From assembly GCF_000308875.1 (NCBI RefSeq), contig NZ_BAGL01000122.1, forward strand, positions 1 through 64,000: DNA of 64,000 bases. The letters are read 5' to 3'. This document shows positions 16,066 through 24,987 of this stretch, one piece after another. The DNA is from Nocardia transvalensis NBRC 15921 (lineage in GTDB: Bacteria; Actinomycetota; Actinomycetes; Mycobacteriales; Mycobacteriaceae). Position 1 is the first letter of the stretch, and each line of letters opens with the position of its first letter. A model generated the notes under the pieces. It searched no databases and was not told where the DNA came from. It saw only the letters and a program-made list of their open reading frames with translations. Made by a program: the position numbers and the translations under genes.

Positions 16066-17742
16066 TCAGGACACCGCGATCAACCGCGCCGCGTTGGCGG
16101 TCTCGTCGTCGGCGGCCTCGTTGGCGGTGAGTTCGGCGCGGACGCGGTCGCGGTAGCGGGTGAGTTCGGCGGCCTTGGTGGGGGCGTCCCAGCCCAGGTG
16201 CGGGGCGACGAGGTCGGCTACCGTGTCGGCGGCGGCGAGGCCGCGGTCGGGCACCTCGATGGAGATGCGGGTGCGGCGGGTGAGGATGTCGTCCAGGTGC
16301 AGGGCGCCCTCGTGGGTGACCGCGTAGACCGCCTCGACGCCGAGATAGTCGCCGCCGCCCGGCAGCCGCATCCCCAATTCCGGTGCGGCGTCGATCATTC
16401 CGATCAGTTCCGTCGTCAACGAGCCGTAGCGCTCCAGCAGGTGCGACACCGTCTCCACCGGCAGCCCGGCCCGCCCCGCGACACCCTCGGCGTCGTCCAG
16501 CAGCTCGTGATAGCCGACCGCGCCCACCAGCGGCAGGCTCGCGGTGACCGACGGCCCCACCGCCTGCCCGAATCCCGCCACGGCCGCGTCGACCACGTCG
16601 GCCGCCATCACCCGGTAGGTGGTGTACTTGCCGCCCGCGATCACGAACAGGCCCGGAACCGGTTCGGCCACCGCGTGTTCGCGCGACAGCTTCGAGGTGT
16701 CGCTGGACGCGCCCGACAGCAACGGCCGCAGCCCGGCGTAGGTGCCGACGATATCCGCCTCCGACAGCGGTTCGCGCAGCAGCGAATTGACGTGGTCGAG
16801 GATGTACCGCACATCGGTGGCGGTGGCCACCGGATGATCGCGGTCCAGCGACCAGTCGGTATCGGTGGTGCCGATGATCCAGTGCTCCCGCCACGGGATC
16901 ACGAACAGCACGCTCTTCTCGGTCTTCATGATGAGCCCCGAGTGCAGGTTCAGGCGCCCGCGCGGCACCATGATGTGCACGCCCTTGGACATGCGAACAT
17001 GGAACGGGAAGTCCACGCCCGTCAGGGAATTCATCTCGTCGGTCCACACCCCGGTCGCGCTGATCACGCTGCGCGCCCGCACCTCGTGCGTGCGACCCGT
17101 CTCGAGATCGGTGACCACCGCGCCGACGACCCGCTCCCCCTCACGGAGCAGGCCGGTGACCTTGGTGCGCGTCAGCACGGTGGCGCCGTGCCGGGCCGCG
17201 GTGCGGGCGAGCGTCATGGTGTGGCGCGCGTCGTCGACCTGAGCGTCGAAATAGCGGATCGCGCCGGTCATGGCGTCCTCGCGCAGCGCGGGCGCCAATT
17301 CCAGTGCGCGCGAACGGCTCAGGTGCTTGTGCATCGGCAGGGCGCGGGCGCCGCCGAGGGTGTCGTAGAGCGCGACGCCCGCCCCGATGTAGGGCCGCTC
17401 CCAGTGCCGTTGCAGCGGGAACAGGAACGACACCGGATGCACCAGATGCGGGGCCAGCCGGTTCAGCAGCAGCCCGCGCTCCTTGAGCGCCTCCCGCACG
17501 AGCGCGAAGTCCAGCTGTTCCAGATACCGCAGGCCGCCGTGGATGAGCTTGCTGGAGCGGCTGGAGGTCCCGGCCGCCCAGTCGCGGGCCTCCACCACGA
17601 CGGTGGTCAGCCCGCGGGCGGCGGCGTCGAGGGCGGCCCCGGCCCCGACCACACCGCCGCCGATGACGAGGACGTCGATATCGGTGCGGCCCAGGGAGTT
17701 CAGCCCCTCGGCCCGGTACTGCGAATCCAATTGTGTTGTCAC
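16066..17742 (-). CDS. glpD: Glycerol-3-phosphate dehydrogenase, FAD-dependent
   Basis: A 558-residue peripheral membrane flavoprotein that oxidises glycerol-3-phosphate to dihydroxyacetone phosphate and passes electrons to quinone. The FAD-binding VLVIGGGVVGAGAALDAAAR is at about residues 23-42. SSRSSKLIHGGLRYLE and VISATGVWTD follow, with GGKYTTYR and the C-terminal DAO_C helical domain. GTG 17742 gives MTTQLDSQYRAEGLN. It is the last gene of glpF-glpK-glpD, 32 nt after glpK. Hairpins after the stop should end the transcript. Confidence 0.97.
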   Translation of the reverse strand: MTTQLDSQYRAEGLNSLGRTDIDVLVIGGGVVGAGAALDAAARGLTTVVVEARDWAAGTSSRSSKLIHGGLRYLEQLDFALVREALKERGLLLNRLAPHLVHPVSFLFPLQRHWERPYIGAGVALYDTLGGARALPMHKHLSRSRALELAPALREDAMTGAIRYFDAQVDDARHTMTLARTAARHGATVLTRTKVTGLLREGERVVGAVVTDLETGRTHEVRARSVISATGVWTDEMNSLTGVDFPFHVRMSKGVHIMVPRGRLNLHSGLIMKTEKSVLFVIPWREHWIIGTTDTDWSLDRDHPVATATDVRYILDHVNSLLREPLSEADIVGTYAGLRPLLSGASSDTSKLSREHAVAEPVPGLFVIAGGKYTTYRVMAADVVDAAVAGFGQAVGPSVTASLPLVGAVGYHELLDDAEGVAGRAGLPVETVSHLLERYGSLTTELIGMIDAAPELGMRLPGGGDYLGVEAVYAVTHEGALHLDDILTRRTRISIEVPDRGLAAADTVADLVAPHLGWDAPTKAAELTRYRDRVRAELTANEAADDETANAARLIAVS

Positions 17743-17774
17743 TGCAGTATTTCTCTCTCGTCTTGCGTGATGGG

Positions 17775-19295
17775 TCAGTCGTCGACGTCGATCCAGTCGA
17801 GCGTGCGCGAGACGGCCTTCTTCCAGCGGGCGTAACCGCTCTCGCGCTGCTCCTCGGTCGAGGTCGGGTTCCAGCGCTTGGACTCCTGCCAGTTCTGCGC
17901 CAGTTCGTCGGTGTCCTTCCAGAATCCGACCGCGAGCCCGGCGGCGTAGGCGGCGCCGAGCGCCGTGGTCTCCGCGACCACCGGCCGCGACACCGGCACG
18001 CCGAGGAAGTCGGCCTGCAACTGCATGCACAGCTCGTTGGCGGTGACGCCGCCGTCGACCCGCAGCACGTCCAGTTGCACACCGGAATCGGCCTGCATGG
18101 CCTCCACGACGTCGCGGGTCTGATAGCAGATGGCCTCCAGCGCGGCCCGGGCCAGATGCGCGTTGTTGCTGAAGCGCGACAGCCCGACGATGACGCCGCG
18201 CGCGTCCGAGCGCCAGTAGGGGGCGAACAGGCCGGAGAACGCCGGGACGAAGTACACCCCGCCGTTGTCGTCCACCTGCCGCGCCAGCGATTCGCTCTGC
18301 GCCGCACCGGAAATGATGCCCAGCTGATCGCGCAGCCACTGGATAGCGGAGCCGGTCACCGCGATCGAACCCTCCAGCGCGTACACCGGTTTGCGGTCGC
18401 CGAACTGGTAGGCGACGGTGGTGAGCAGGCCGTGCTGCGAGCGCACCATCTCCTCACCGGTGTTGAGCAGCAGGAAGTTTCCGGTGCCGTAGGTGTTCTT
18501 GGCCTCGCCGGGGCGGAAGCACAGCTGGCCCACGGTGGCGGCCTGCTGGTCGCCGACGACGCCGGCGATGGGGATCTCGGCCTGGAACGGCCCGTCCGCG
18601 GAGGTGGTGCCGAACAGTGCCGGATTCACCGAGGGCTGGATCTCGGGCAGCATCGCGCGCGGCACCCCGAACAGCTCGAGCAGTTCGTCGTCCCAGTCCA
18701 GCGTTTCCAGATTCATCAGCATGGTGCGGCTGGCGTTGGTGACGTCGGTGACGTGCCTGCCGCCGCGCGGGCCGCCGGTGAGATTCCACAGCACCCAGCT
18801 GTCGGGCGTGCCGAACAGCGCGTCGCCGCGCTCGGCCGCCTCGCGCACGCCCGGCACGTTCTCCAGGATCCACTTCAGCTTGCCGCCGGAGAAGTACGGC
18901 GCCGGGGGCAGGCCCGACTTGTAGCGGATGGTGTCCGCGTGACCCCCGCGTTCGAGTTCGGTGACGATGCGATCGGTGCGGGTGTCCTGCCAGACGATGG
19001 CGTTGTAGTAGGGCCGCCCGTTGCGCCGGTTCCACACGATGGTGGTCTCGCGCTGGTTGGTGACGCCCACCGCGGCGAGATCCTCGGCGGTCAGATCCGC
19101 GTGTGCCAGTGCGGTTTTGATGACGGTGCTGGTGCGCTCCCAGATCTCGGCCGGGTTGTGCTCCACCCAGCCGGCGCGGGGCAGGATCTGCTCGTGCTCC
19201 AGCTGCCAGCGGGCGACCTCGCTGCCGCCGTGATCGAACACCATGAAGCGCGTGCTGGTGGTGCCCTGGTCGATGGCTCCGACGTACCGGGTCAT
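17775..19295 (-). CDS. glpK: Glycerol kinase 1
   Basis: A 506-residue FGGY-family kinase phosphorylating glycerol to sn-glycerol-3-phosphate with ATP. It shows GAIDQGTTSTRFMVFD at the N-terminus, NQRETT (Arg/Glu contacts to glycerol), GDQQAATVGQ with the catalytic Asp, and DGGVTANELCMQ near the ATP site. Length is normal for the family. ATG 19295 has AAAGGAA 7-8 nt upstream. It lies between glpF (50 nt) and glpD (32 nt), forming the uptake, phosphorylation and oxidation operon. A second glpK is across the divergent promoter. Confidence 0.97.
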   Translation of the reverse strand: MTRYVGAIDQGTTSTRFMVFDHGGSEVARWQLEHEQILPRAGWVEHNPAEIWERTSTVIKTALAHADLTAEDLAAVGVTNQRETTIVWNRRNGRPYYNAIVWQDTRTDRIVTELERGGHADTIRYKSGLPPAPYFSGGKLKWILENVPGVREAAERGDALFGTPDSWVLWNLTGGPRGGRHVTDVTNASRTMLMNLETLDWDDELLELFGVPRAMLPEIQPSVNPALFGTTSADGPFQAEIPIAGVVGDQQAATVGQLCFRPGEAKNTYGTGNFLLLNTGEEMVRSQHGLLTTVAYQFGDRKPVYALEGSIAVTGSAIQWLRDQLGIISGAAQSESLARQVDDNGGVYFVPAFSGLFAPYWRSDARGVIVGLSRFSNNAHLARAALEAICYQTRDVVEAMQADSGVQLDVLRVDGGVTANELCMQLQADFLGVPVSRPVVAETTALGAAYAAGLAVGFWKDTDELAQNWQESKRWNPTSTEEQRESGYARWKKAVSRTLDWIDVDD

Positions 19296-19345
19296 CGCGG
19301 GTTCCTTTCGGGAAAGGTGATGGGGGAGAGAGTGTTCGGAGAATG

Positions 19346-20167
19346 TCAGAAGACGGCGGCGGCGACCAGCCCGGCGAGCGCGCCGCCCACCAGCGGGCCG
19401 AGGACGGGCACCCAGGCGTACGCCCAGTCGTTGTTCTTGCGTTGCGGCTGCGGGGTTTCGGCCGATTCCGTGCCGCCGGACCGGGCGCCGACACCGGCCG
19501 GAACGCGCGCCGCCGAGGTGACGGGCAGGACCGCGTGCGCCAGTCGCGGGCCCAGGTCCCGGGCCGGGTTGATGGCGTAGCCGGTGGGCCCGCCCAGCGA
19601 GGCGCCGATGCCGACGACCAGCAGCGCCGCCGCCAGCGGGCCGAGGCCGCTCGGGGTGTGGCCGATGCCGATGATGACCAGCACCAGCACGAAGGTGGCG
19701 ATCACCTCGGTGGCGAAATTCCAGCTGTAGGAACGGATCTCGGGGCCGGTGGAGAACACGCCGAGCTTCTTCGCGGCGTCCGGCTCGGCGTCGAAGTGTT
19801 TCTTGTAGGCCACGTACGCGGCCGTCGCGCCGAGGAATCCGCCCACCATCTGCGCGGTCAGGTAGGCGATCGTATTACCGGCCGTGACGGCGACGCCGGG
19901 CGCGTACTCGTCGGCGCCGTTGAACAGCATGCCGATCGTGACCGCCGGATTGAGGTGCCCGCCGCTCTTGTAGGCGACGTACACGCCGCCGAAGACCCCC
20001 AGCCCCCAGCCGAAGTTGATCAGCAGCCAGCCGCCGTCGAAGCCTTTGGTCTTGGCGAGGACGACGTTCGCGACGACGCCGACACCGAGCAGCGTCAGCA
20101 CGCCCGTGCCGAGCGCCTCGCTGAGAAAGATAGAGCCGAAGTTCACCGTTGAGCCTCCGTCTGCCAT
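19346..20167 (-). CDS. glpF: Glycerol facilitator, aquaporin family
   Basis: A 273-residue inner-membrane channel with six helices and two half helices. The two NPA boxes are HLNPAVTIG and INPARDLGPR; the Asp after the second box is the mark of glycerol-conducting members. A polar insertion (SAARVPAGVGARSGGTES and following, to about residue 245) enlarges the loop before the last helix relative to E. coli GlpF. ATG 20167 (MADGGSTVNFGSIFLSEALG) is chosen. First gene of the leftward operon; a palindromic IclR-type operator lies 68 bp upstream. Confidence 0.95.
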   Translation of the reverse strand: MADGGSTVNFGSIFLSEALGTGVLTLLGVGVVANVVLAKTKGFDGGWLLINFGWGLGVFGGVYVAYKSGGHLNPAVTIGMLFNGADEYAPGVAVTAGNTIAYLTAQMVGGFLGATAAYVAYKKHFDAEPDAAKKLGVFSTGPEIRSYSWNFATEVIATFVLVLVIIGIGHTPSGLGPLAAALLVVGIGASLGGPTGYAINPARDLGPRLAHAVLPVTSAARVPAGVGARSGGTESAETPQPQRKNNDWAYAWVPVLGPLVGGALAGLVAAAVF

Positions 20168-20182
20168 CGGTCGTTGGTCCGA

Positions 20183-20205
20183 CCGTACTGATCGTGACGG
20201 TACGG
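20183..20205. promoter_or_regulatory. Inverted repeat in the glpF leader
   Basis: Arms CCGTAC and GTACGG with an 11-bp spacer, 16-38 bp before the glpF start. It may be part of the promoter region or a second regulator site. Confidence 0.3.
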
Positions 20206-20234
20206 GCGTGGTGACAACCCGGACATACCGGCGA

Positions 20235-20249
20235 TTCGACATTGTCGAA
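20235..20249. promoter_or_regulatory. Candidate IclR/GylR operator O1 (TTCGAC-ATT-GTCGAA)
   Basis: Perfect 6-bp dyad with a 3-bp centre, 68 bp upstream of glpF. It is nearly identical to O2 at 20357-20373. Confidence 0.7.
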
Positions 20250-20356
20250 CGCCCGGTCTGGAGCGTGATCGGGGGGAAGGTTACCGTCCGCCCGTGGTGA
20301 TGAGATATGGCCCAGGTCACACCGCGCGTTGCGGACGTCACCGGAGCGGCGGGCGT

Positions 20357-20373
20357 GTTCGACATCGTCGAAC
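20357..20373. promoter_or_regulatory. Candidate IclR/GylR operator O2 (TTCGAC-ATC-GTCGAA)
   Basis: Same dyad as O1 with extra flanking G and C, 71 bp upstream of the iclR start. The equal distance from each start suggests one operator per divergent promoter. Confidence 0.7.
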
Positions 20374-20431
20374 GCACCGCATTCGCTCCGGCCATGCGCG
20401 GGCTGACGACGGCTACGCCGACTGCGTCCAT

Positions 20432-20437
20432 TAGGTT
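20432..20437 (+). promoter_or_regulatory. -10 box for a probable leaderless iclR transcript
   Basis: TAGGTT lies 6 nt before ATG 20444 and fits TAnnnT. Transcription would start at or beside the A of the start codon. No ribosome site is present. Confidence 0.5.
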
Positions 20438-20443
20438 GCGTGC

Positions 20444-21202
20444 ATGCCGGGTCCGATTCAGTCGATCGAACGCGCGGCGGCCGTCCTGCGATTGCTCGCC
20501 CGCTCCGGTCGCCTCGGGGTCGGTGAGGTGGCCTCCGCGCTGGGCCTGGCGAAGCCGACCGCGCACGGCATCCTGCGCACGCTGCAGGGCGTCGGATTCG
20601 TCGAGCAGGAACCGGGGAGCGGCAAGTACCGGCTGGGTACGGCGCTGCGCGAGGTCGGCACCGGCTACCTCGACCCGAACGATCTGCGGTCGCGGGCGAT
20701 CAACTGGGCCGACGCGCTCGCGGCACGCACCGGCGAGGCCGTGCGGATCGCGGCGCGCGCCGGGGACGACGGCATCGTGGTGGTGCATCACGTATTCCGG
20801 CCCGACAACTCCGAGCAGGTGCTCGAGGTCGGCGAGCCGCTGCCGCCGCACGCCACGGCGCTGGGCAAGGTGCTGCTGGCCTACGACGCGGATCTGGCGG
20901 CGCAGCAGCGCGGCGCGCTGACCGCGGTGACCTACCGCAGCGTCGTCGACCGGGCGGCGCTGGACAAGGCGCTCGCGCAGGTCCGGCAGGACGGATGGGC
21001 GGGACAGGTCGAGGAGTTCCGGTCGGGCGTCGCGGGTATCGCGGCGCCGATCCGCTCGCGGGGCGGGCTCGTGGTCGGCGCCATCGGCATCGCCGGGCGC
21101 GTGGAGCGGCTGTGCGACGCCCGCCTCCGGTTCCGCCCCAAGCTCGTCGGCCACGTCCGCGACGCCGCGCGAGCGGTGTCGCGGGAGCTGGGAGCGCAGT
21201 GA
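20444..21202 (+). CDS. IclR-family regulator, GylR-like glycerol repressor
   Basis: A 252-residue regulator. The N-terminal winged helix-turn-helix (SIERAAAVLRLLARSGRLGV, then EVASALGLAKPTAHGILRTL) is followed by the IclR effector domain (HATALGKVLLAY, FRSGVAGIAAPIRSRGGLVV). Its place between glpFKD and a second glpK, with TTCGAC-N3-GTCGAA operators, points to the role of streptomycete GylR: repression of glycerol use relieved by glycerol or glycerol-3-phosphate. The effector is inferred. The start is set by the -10 box 6 nt upstream. The stop lies 16 nt before glpK2, so the two genes are co-transcribed. Confidence 0.93.
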   Translation: MPGPIQSIERAAAVLRLLARSGRLGVGEVASALGLAKPTAHGILRTLQGVGFVEQEPGSGKYRLGTALREVGTGYLDPNDLRSRAINWADALAARTGEAVRIAARAGDDGIVVVHHVFRPDNSEQVLEVGEPLPPHATALGKVLLAYDADLAAQQRGALTAVTYRSVVDRAALDKALAQVRQDGWAGQVEEFRSGVAGIAAPIRSRGGLVVGAIGIAGRVERLCDARLRFRPKLVGHVRDAARAVSRELGAQ

Positions 21203-21218
21203 TAGGAGACGGCTACCT

Positions 21219-22754
21219 ATGACGCAGCGATACGTCCTGGCTATCGACCAGGGGACGACGTCCAGCCGGTGCATCCTGTTCGATCAGCGCGCCCGCTTGG
21301 CCGGCGTGGCGCAGCGCGAGCATCGCCAGCACTATCCGCGGCCGGGCTGGGTGGAACAGGACGCGGCGGAGATCTGGCGGAATGTGGAGCGCATCCTGCC
21401 GCAGGTGCTGCGCGACTCCGGGATCGCCGCGAATCAGGTTGTGGCCGTGGGTATCGCGAATCAGCGCGAGACCACCGTGGTGTGGGACCGGCGGACCGGG
21501 ACGCCGGTGGGCCGGTCGATCGTCTGGCAGGACGTGCGCACCGAGGAACTGGTGCGGTCGCTGGCGGACGCGCCCGGCGCGGAGCGGATCCGGGAGCTAT
21601 GCGGCCTGCCGCTGGCCACCTACTTCGCCGCGCCGCGGCTGCGCTGGCTGCTGGATACCGTGCCGGGGCTGCGGGAGCGGGCCGAGCACGGCGACGTCCT
21701 GTTCGGCACCATGGAGAGCTGGCTGATCTGGAATCTGACCGGCGGCGTGGACGGCGGCCTGCACGTGACCGACGTCACCAATGCCAGCCGCACCCTGCTG
21801 ATGAATCTGGCGACCCGCGCGTGGGATCCGGAGTTGTTGCGGTTCTTCGGGATTCCCGCCGCCATGCTGCCGCGCATCCAGCCCTCGACCGCGTCGTTCG
21901 GCCGCACGCGCAGCGTGGTCCCCGGCATCCCGATCGCGGCGGCGCTGGGCGATCAGCACGCGGCGCTGTTCGGCCAGACCTGTTTCGCCCGCGGGGAAAC
22001 CAAATGCACCTACGGCACCGGCGCGTTCCTCATGATGAACACCGGCAGCGAGCTGGTGCAGTCCGAGCACGGGCTGCTCACCACGATCGGCTACCAGATC
22101 GACGACGAGCCGGTGTACGCGCTGGAGGGGCCGATCGCCATGACCGGATCGCTGGTGCAGTGGGTGCGCGACAATATCGGCCTGGTCGCCACCGCGCCGG
22201 AGATCGAGACCCTGGCGCGCTCGGTGGACGACAACGGCGGCTGCTATCTGGTGCCCGCCTTCTCCGGCCTGTACGCACCGCATTGGCGCAGTGACGCCCG
22301 GGGCCTGCTCATCGGGCTGACCTCCTATGTCACCAAGGGGCACGTGGCGCGCGCGGTGCTCGAGGCCACGGCCTGGCAGACCCGCGAGGTGGTCGACGCC
22401 ATGAACGCCGACTCCGGCCTGCAGGCCCGCGCGCTGCGCGTCGACGGCGGCATGACCTCGGACAACCTGCTCATGCAGATCGTCGCCGACGTGCTCGACA
22501 TCCCCGTCATGCGGCCGTTCGTGGCCGAGACCGTCTCCCTCGGCGCCGCCTACGCGGCCGGGCTCGCGGTCGGCTACTGGCCGGATCTGCAAGGGCTGCG
22601 GGGTAATTGGCGGGTGGCGGCGCAGTGGGTGCCGCGGATGGACCCGCGCCACCGGGAGGAGGAGTACGGCAACTGGCAGCGCGCGGTGGAGCTGTCGATC
22701 GGGTGGGCGCGCCCCCGGCAGGAGCGGTCCGGGACGGTCGTCCGGCGCGGCTGA
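21219..22754 (+). CDS. glpK: Glycerol kinase 2
   Basis: A 511-residue second FGGY glycerol kinase. VLAIDQGTTSSRCILFD, NQRETTVVWDRRTG, LATYFAAPRLRWLLD, GDQHAALFGQ and DGGMTSDNLLMQIVADVL are all present, so it should be active on glycerol. It differs clearly from glpK1 in the linker regions and C-terminus and is not a recent duplicate. GGAG lies about 11 nt before the ATG. It follows the IclR gene in one transcript, so it is probably under the same operators. A related polyol substrate cannot be excluded. Confidence 0.93.
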   Translation: MTQRYVLAIDQGTTSSRCILFDQRARLAGVAQREHRQHYPRPGWVEQDAAEIWRNVERILPQVLRDSGIAANQVVAVGIANQRETTVVWDRRTGTPVGRSIVWQDVRTEELVRSLADAPGAERIRELCGLPLATYFAAPRLRWLLDTVPGLRERAEHGDVLFGTMESWLIWNLTGGVDGGLHVTDVTNASRTLLMNLATRAWDPELLRFFGIPAAMLPRIQPSTASFGRTRSVVPGIPIAAALGDQHAALFGQTCFARGETKCTYGTGAFLMMNTGSELVQSEHGLLTTIGYQIDDEPVYALEGPIAMTGSLVQWVRDNIGLVATAPEIETLARSVDDNGGCYLVPAFSGLYAPHWRSDARGLLIGLTSYVTKGHVARAVLEATAWQTREVVDAMNADSGLQARALRVDGGMTSDNLLMQIVADVLDIPVMRPFVAETVSLGAAYAAGLAVGYWPDLQGLRGNWRVAAQWVPRMDPRHREEEYGNWQRAVELSIGWARPRQERSGTVVRRG

Positions 22755-22794
22755 TCGGTGGATACCGGCGCGTTCCGGTGGCACACTGCGGGGC

Positions 22795-24351
22795 GTGAGC
22801 GCGGTGGTGAAGGAGACGGCGCCGGTCATCCGGTGCGGGACGCGGGTGCGGCTACAGTCCGAGGCGCACGCGCGGGCGGGGCGGCTGGCCGCGGCGCTCG
22901 CGGGCGCGGGGATCGGCCGCGGCGCCCGGGTCGCGGTGCTGCTGCGCAATGATATCGAGTTCCTCGAGGTGTCCCTGGCGGTGGCCGCCGCGGGCGCGAA
23001 TCCCGTTCCGGTGAATACGCGCTGGCAGGCGCCGGAGGTGGCGCACGTCCTGTCCGACAGCGGCGCGCGGCTGGTGATCGCGCACACCGAATTCGTGGAC
23101 GTCGTGGAGCGGGCCGTCGAGATCGCCGCCACCGCCGTCGATCTCGTGGAAGTGGCGATGCCGGTCGAACTGCTGGCCGAGGCCGGCCTGGAGCCGGGAC
23201 TACAGGCCCCGACCGGGCGGTACGCGACGCTGGAGCAGTGGATCGATTCGCGGCCCGAACAACTCGGTCATATCGAGGGCGCGATCGCCGACTCGATGGG
23301 GTTGATCTACACCTCCGGCACCACCGGTCGCCCGAAAGGCGTTGTGCGCGATCGCATGACGCCGGAACAGCTGCTGTCGATCGCGGGCGGGTCGGCGCGG
23401 CGGATGGGTCTGGCGCCGGGCGGGGAGATGCTGGTGGCCGGTCCGCTGTATCACACGAGCCCGAACGCCGTCGCGGTGCTGGGCCTGCGGATGGGCACGA
23501 ACATCACCGTCATGCCGCGCTTCGACGCCGAGTGTTTCCTGCGGCACGTGCACACCCATCGCGTCACCCAGGCGAAGGTGGTGCCGACGATGCTGTCGCG
23601 GCTGCTGTCCCTGCCGGAGGACGTGCGCGCCCGCTACGACGTCTCCAGCCTCACCCATCTGATCCATTCCGCGGCACCGTGTTCCGCGGCGGTGAAGCGC
23701 GCGGCCATCGACTGGTTCGGCGACGCGGTCGTGGAGTTCTACGGCTGTACCGAGGCCGGGACGATCACCTGGATCTCGGCGGCCGAATGGCTCGCGCATC
23801 CCGGCAGTGTCGGGCGGCCGGCCGACGGATCCGGGGTGGTGGTCGCCGACGACCACGGAAATCCGTTGCCGCCTGGGGAGATCGGCCGCGTGTACGTGCG
23901 CGGCGCGGACTACTGGCCCGGGTTCACCTATCTCGGCGCCGACGAGAAGGCCGGTCCCGTAGCCGGTTTCATCGGCGTCGGCGATACGGGATACCTCGAC
24001 GCCGACGGATTCCTCTACCTCACCGGCCGCTCGTCGGAGATCGTCATCCGCGGCGGTGTGAACATCTACCCCGCCGAGATCGAGAACGCCGTCATGGCCC
24101 TGCCCGGCGTCGAGGACGTGGCGGTGTTCGGCATACCCGACACGGGCGACCTGGGGGAGGCCGTGGTGGCACACGTCGTGCCGCGGCCGGGCACCGAGGT
24201 GACGGCCGAGACGATCCGCTCGGGCCTCCGGAGCGTCCTGGCGGCGTTCAAACTGCCGACGACGATCCGGATCACCGCCGCCCTGCCCCGCGACGACTCC
24301 GGGAAGATCCGCAAACATCTACTGCGCGAGCAGTATTCGCAGCGTCTGTAG
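22795..24351 (+). CDS. Acyl-CoA synthetase (fatty-acid CoA ligase family)
   Basis: A 518-residue adenylate-forming ligase converting a carboxylic acid, ATP and CoA to acyl-CoA. IYTSGTTGRPKGVVRD is the P-loop, FYGCTEAGTITW the adenine motif and GDTGYLDADGFLYLTGRSSE the hinge; GGVNIYPAEIENAVMALPGV and the lysine in DSGKIRK close the C-terminal domain. The chain specificity is unknown. GTG 22795 starts 40 nt after glpK2; no clear ribosome site. It may extend the glpK2 transcript, which would link glycerol and fatty-acid activation. Confidence 0.92.
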   Translation: MSAVVKETAPVIRCGTRVRLQSEAHARAGRLAAALAGAGIGRGARVAVLLRNDIEFLEVSLAVAAAGANPVPVNTRWQAPEVAHVLSDSGARLVIAHTEFVDVVERAVEIAATAVDLVEVAMPVELLAEAGLEPGLQAPTGRYATLEQWIDSRPEQLGHIEGAIADSMGLIYTSGTTGRPKGVVRDRMTPEQLLSIAGGSARRMGLAPGGEMLVAGPLYHTSPNAVAVLGLRMGTNITVMPRFDAECFLRHVHTHRVTQAKVVPTMLSRLLSLPEDVRARYDVSSLTHLIHSAAPCSAAVKRAAIDWFGDAVVEFYGCTEAGTITWISAAEWLAHPGSVGRPADGSGVVVADDHGNPLPPGEIGRVYVRGADYWPGFTYLGADEKAGPVAGFIGVGDTGYLDADGFLYLTGRSSEIVIRGGVNIYPAEIENAVMALPGVEDVAVFGIPDTGDLGEAVVAHVVPRPGTEVTAETIRSGLRSVLAAFKLPTTIRITAALPRDDSGKIRKHLLREQYSQRL

Positions 24352-24412
24352 TCGCGCGGAGACGAATATCCTCGTCGGCGCGATCAGTTCCGCGCCAGGG
24401 GATTCCGCGCGG

Positions 24413-24595
24413 TCAGCGGCCGGTGTCGGGTGACCTGCCGGCTCCGGAGCCGTGGCCGGACAGCGGAGTGGACGGCGTGACTCGGTAGCGGCGGCCGGGG
24501 ATCCGGTCGGGCCGGTAGTGGACGACGGGGTCGGTGACGACGAGCCATTCGTGTGGGCTGCCCGCGAGGATTCGGATTGCACTGGAAATCAACAT
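24413..24595 (-). CDS. Small hypothetical protein after DUF3467 gene
   Basis: A 60-residue frame starting MLISSAIRILAGSPHEWLVV, with a mixed hydrophobic/basic centre and a Gly/Ser/Pro-rich end. It begins 9 nt after the DUF3467 stop, in the same direction, with AGGA about 9 nt before the ATG. I do not recognise the family. The operon position supports it; the length and poor conservation evidence do not. Confidence 0.4.
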   Translation of the reverse strand: MLISSAIRILAGSPHEWLVVTDPVVHYRPDRIPGRRYRVTPSTPLSGHGSGAGRSPDTGR

Positions 24596-24604
24596 GTTTG
24601 GGTC

Positions 24605-24913
24605 CTATTCGCCCAGCGGGACGATGGGGTCGAATTGCTGTTCGTAGTTGCTCATGCTGTCGTTGAGGGTTTGCATGAGGCGGAAGATCATGGACGGGGG
24701 GAACTTCACGCGGGCGACGACCTGGACGGGCTGGCGCAGAATCGGTTTGCCGTCGTCGTCGTGGCCGGGGTCGGCCGGGAGGTGGACGAGGAAGTCGAGG
24801 GTGAAGTCGGTGCGGTTGTACCAGCAGGTGAATCCGTTGGCGTAGACGCCGATGCTCATCGCCTCGGGCACGATGACCTCGACGCTGACGGGCGGCGGAG
24901 GGGGTTCACTCAT
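24605..24913 (-). CDS. DUF3467 family protein
   Basis: A 102-residue cytoplasmic protein of unknown function. The central block (SIGVYANGFTCWYNRTDFTL, then PVQVVARVKFPPSMIFRLMQ) matches the DUF3467 pattern, where a beta strand bearing YAN is followed by TDFTLDF and a late PP-x-x-F helix. The start is ATG 24913 (MSEPPPPPVSVEV), preferred to GTG 24967 because of an AGGTG site. It is the middle gene of a leftward group behind the alanine-zipper gene. A partner role with that coiled coil is speculative. Confidence 0.8.
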   Translation of the reverse strand: MSEPPPPPVSVEVIVPEAMSIGVYANGFTCWYNRTDFTLDFLVHLPADPGHDDDGKPILRQPVQVVARVKFPPSMIFRLMQTLNDSMSNYEQQFDPIVPLGE

Positions 24914-24987
24914 GGGCACACCTGGCGGTAACGGCACCGAATGGGTCACCCGCGCAGAGCGACCCATTCGACGTCACCTCGGTTCTC

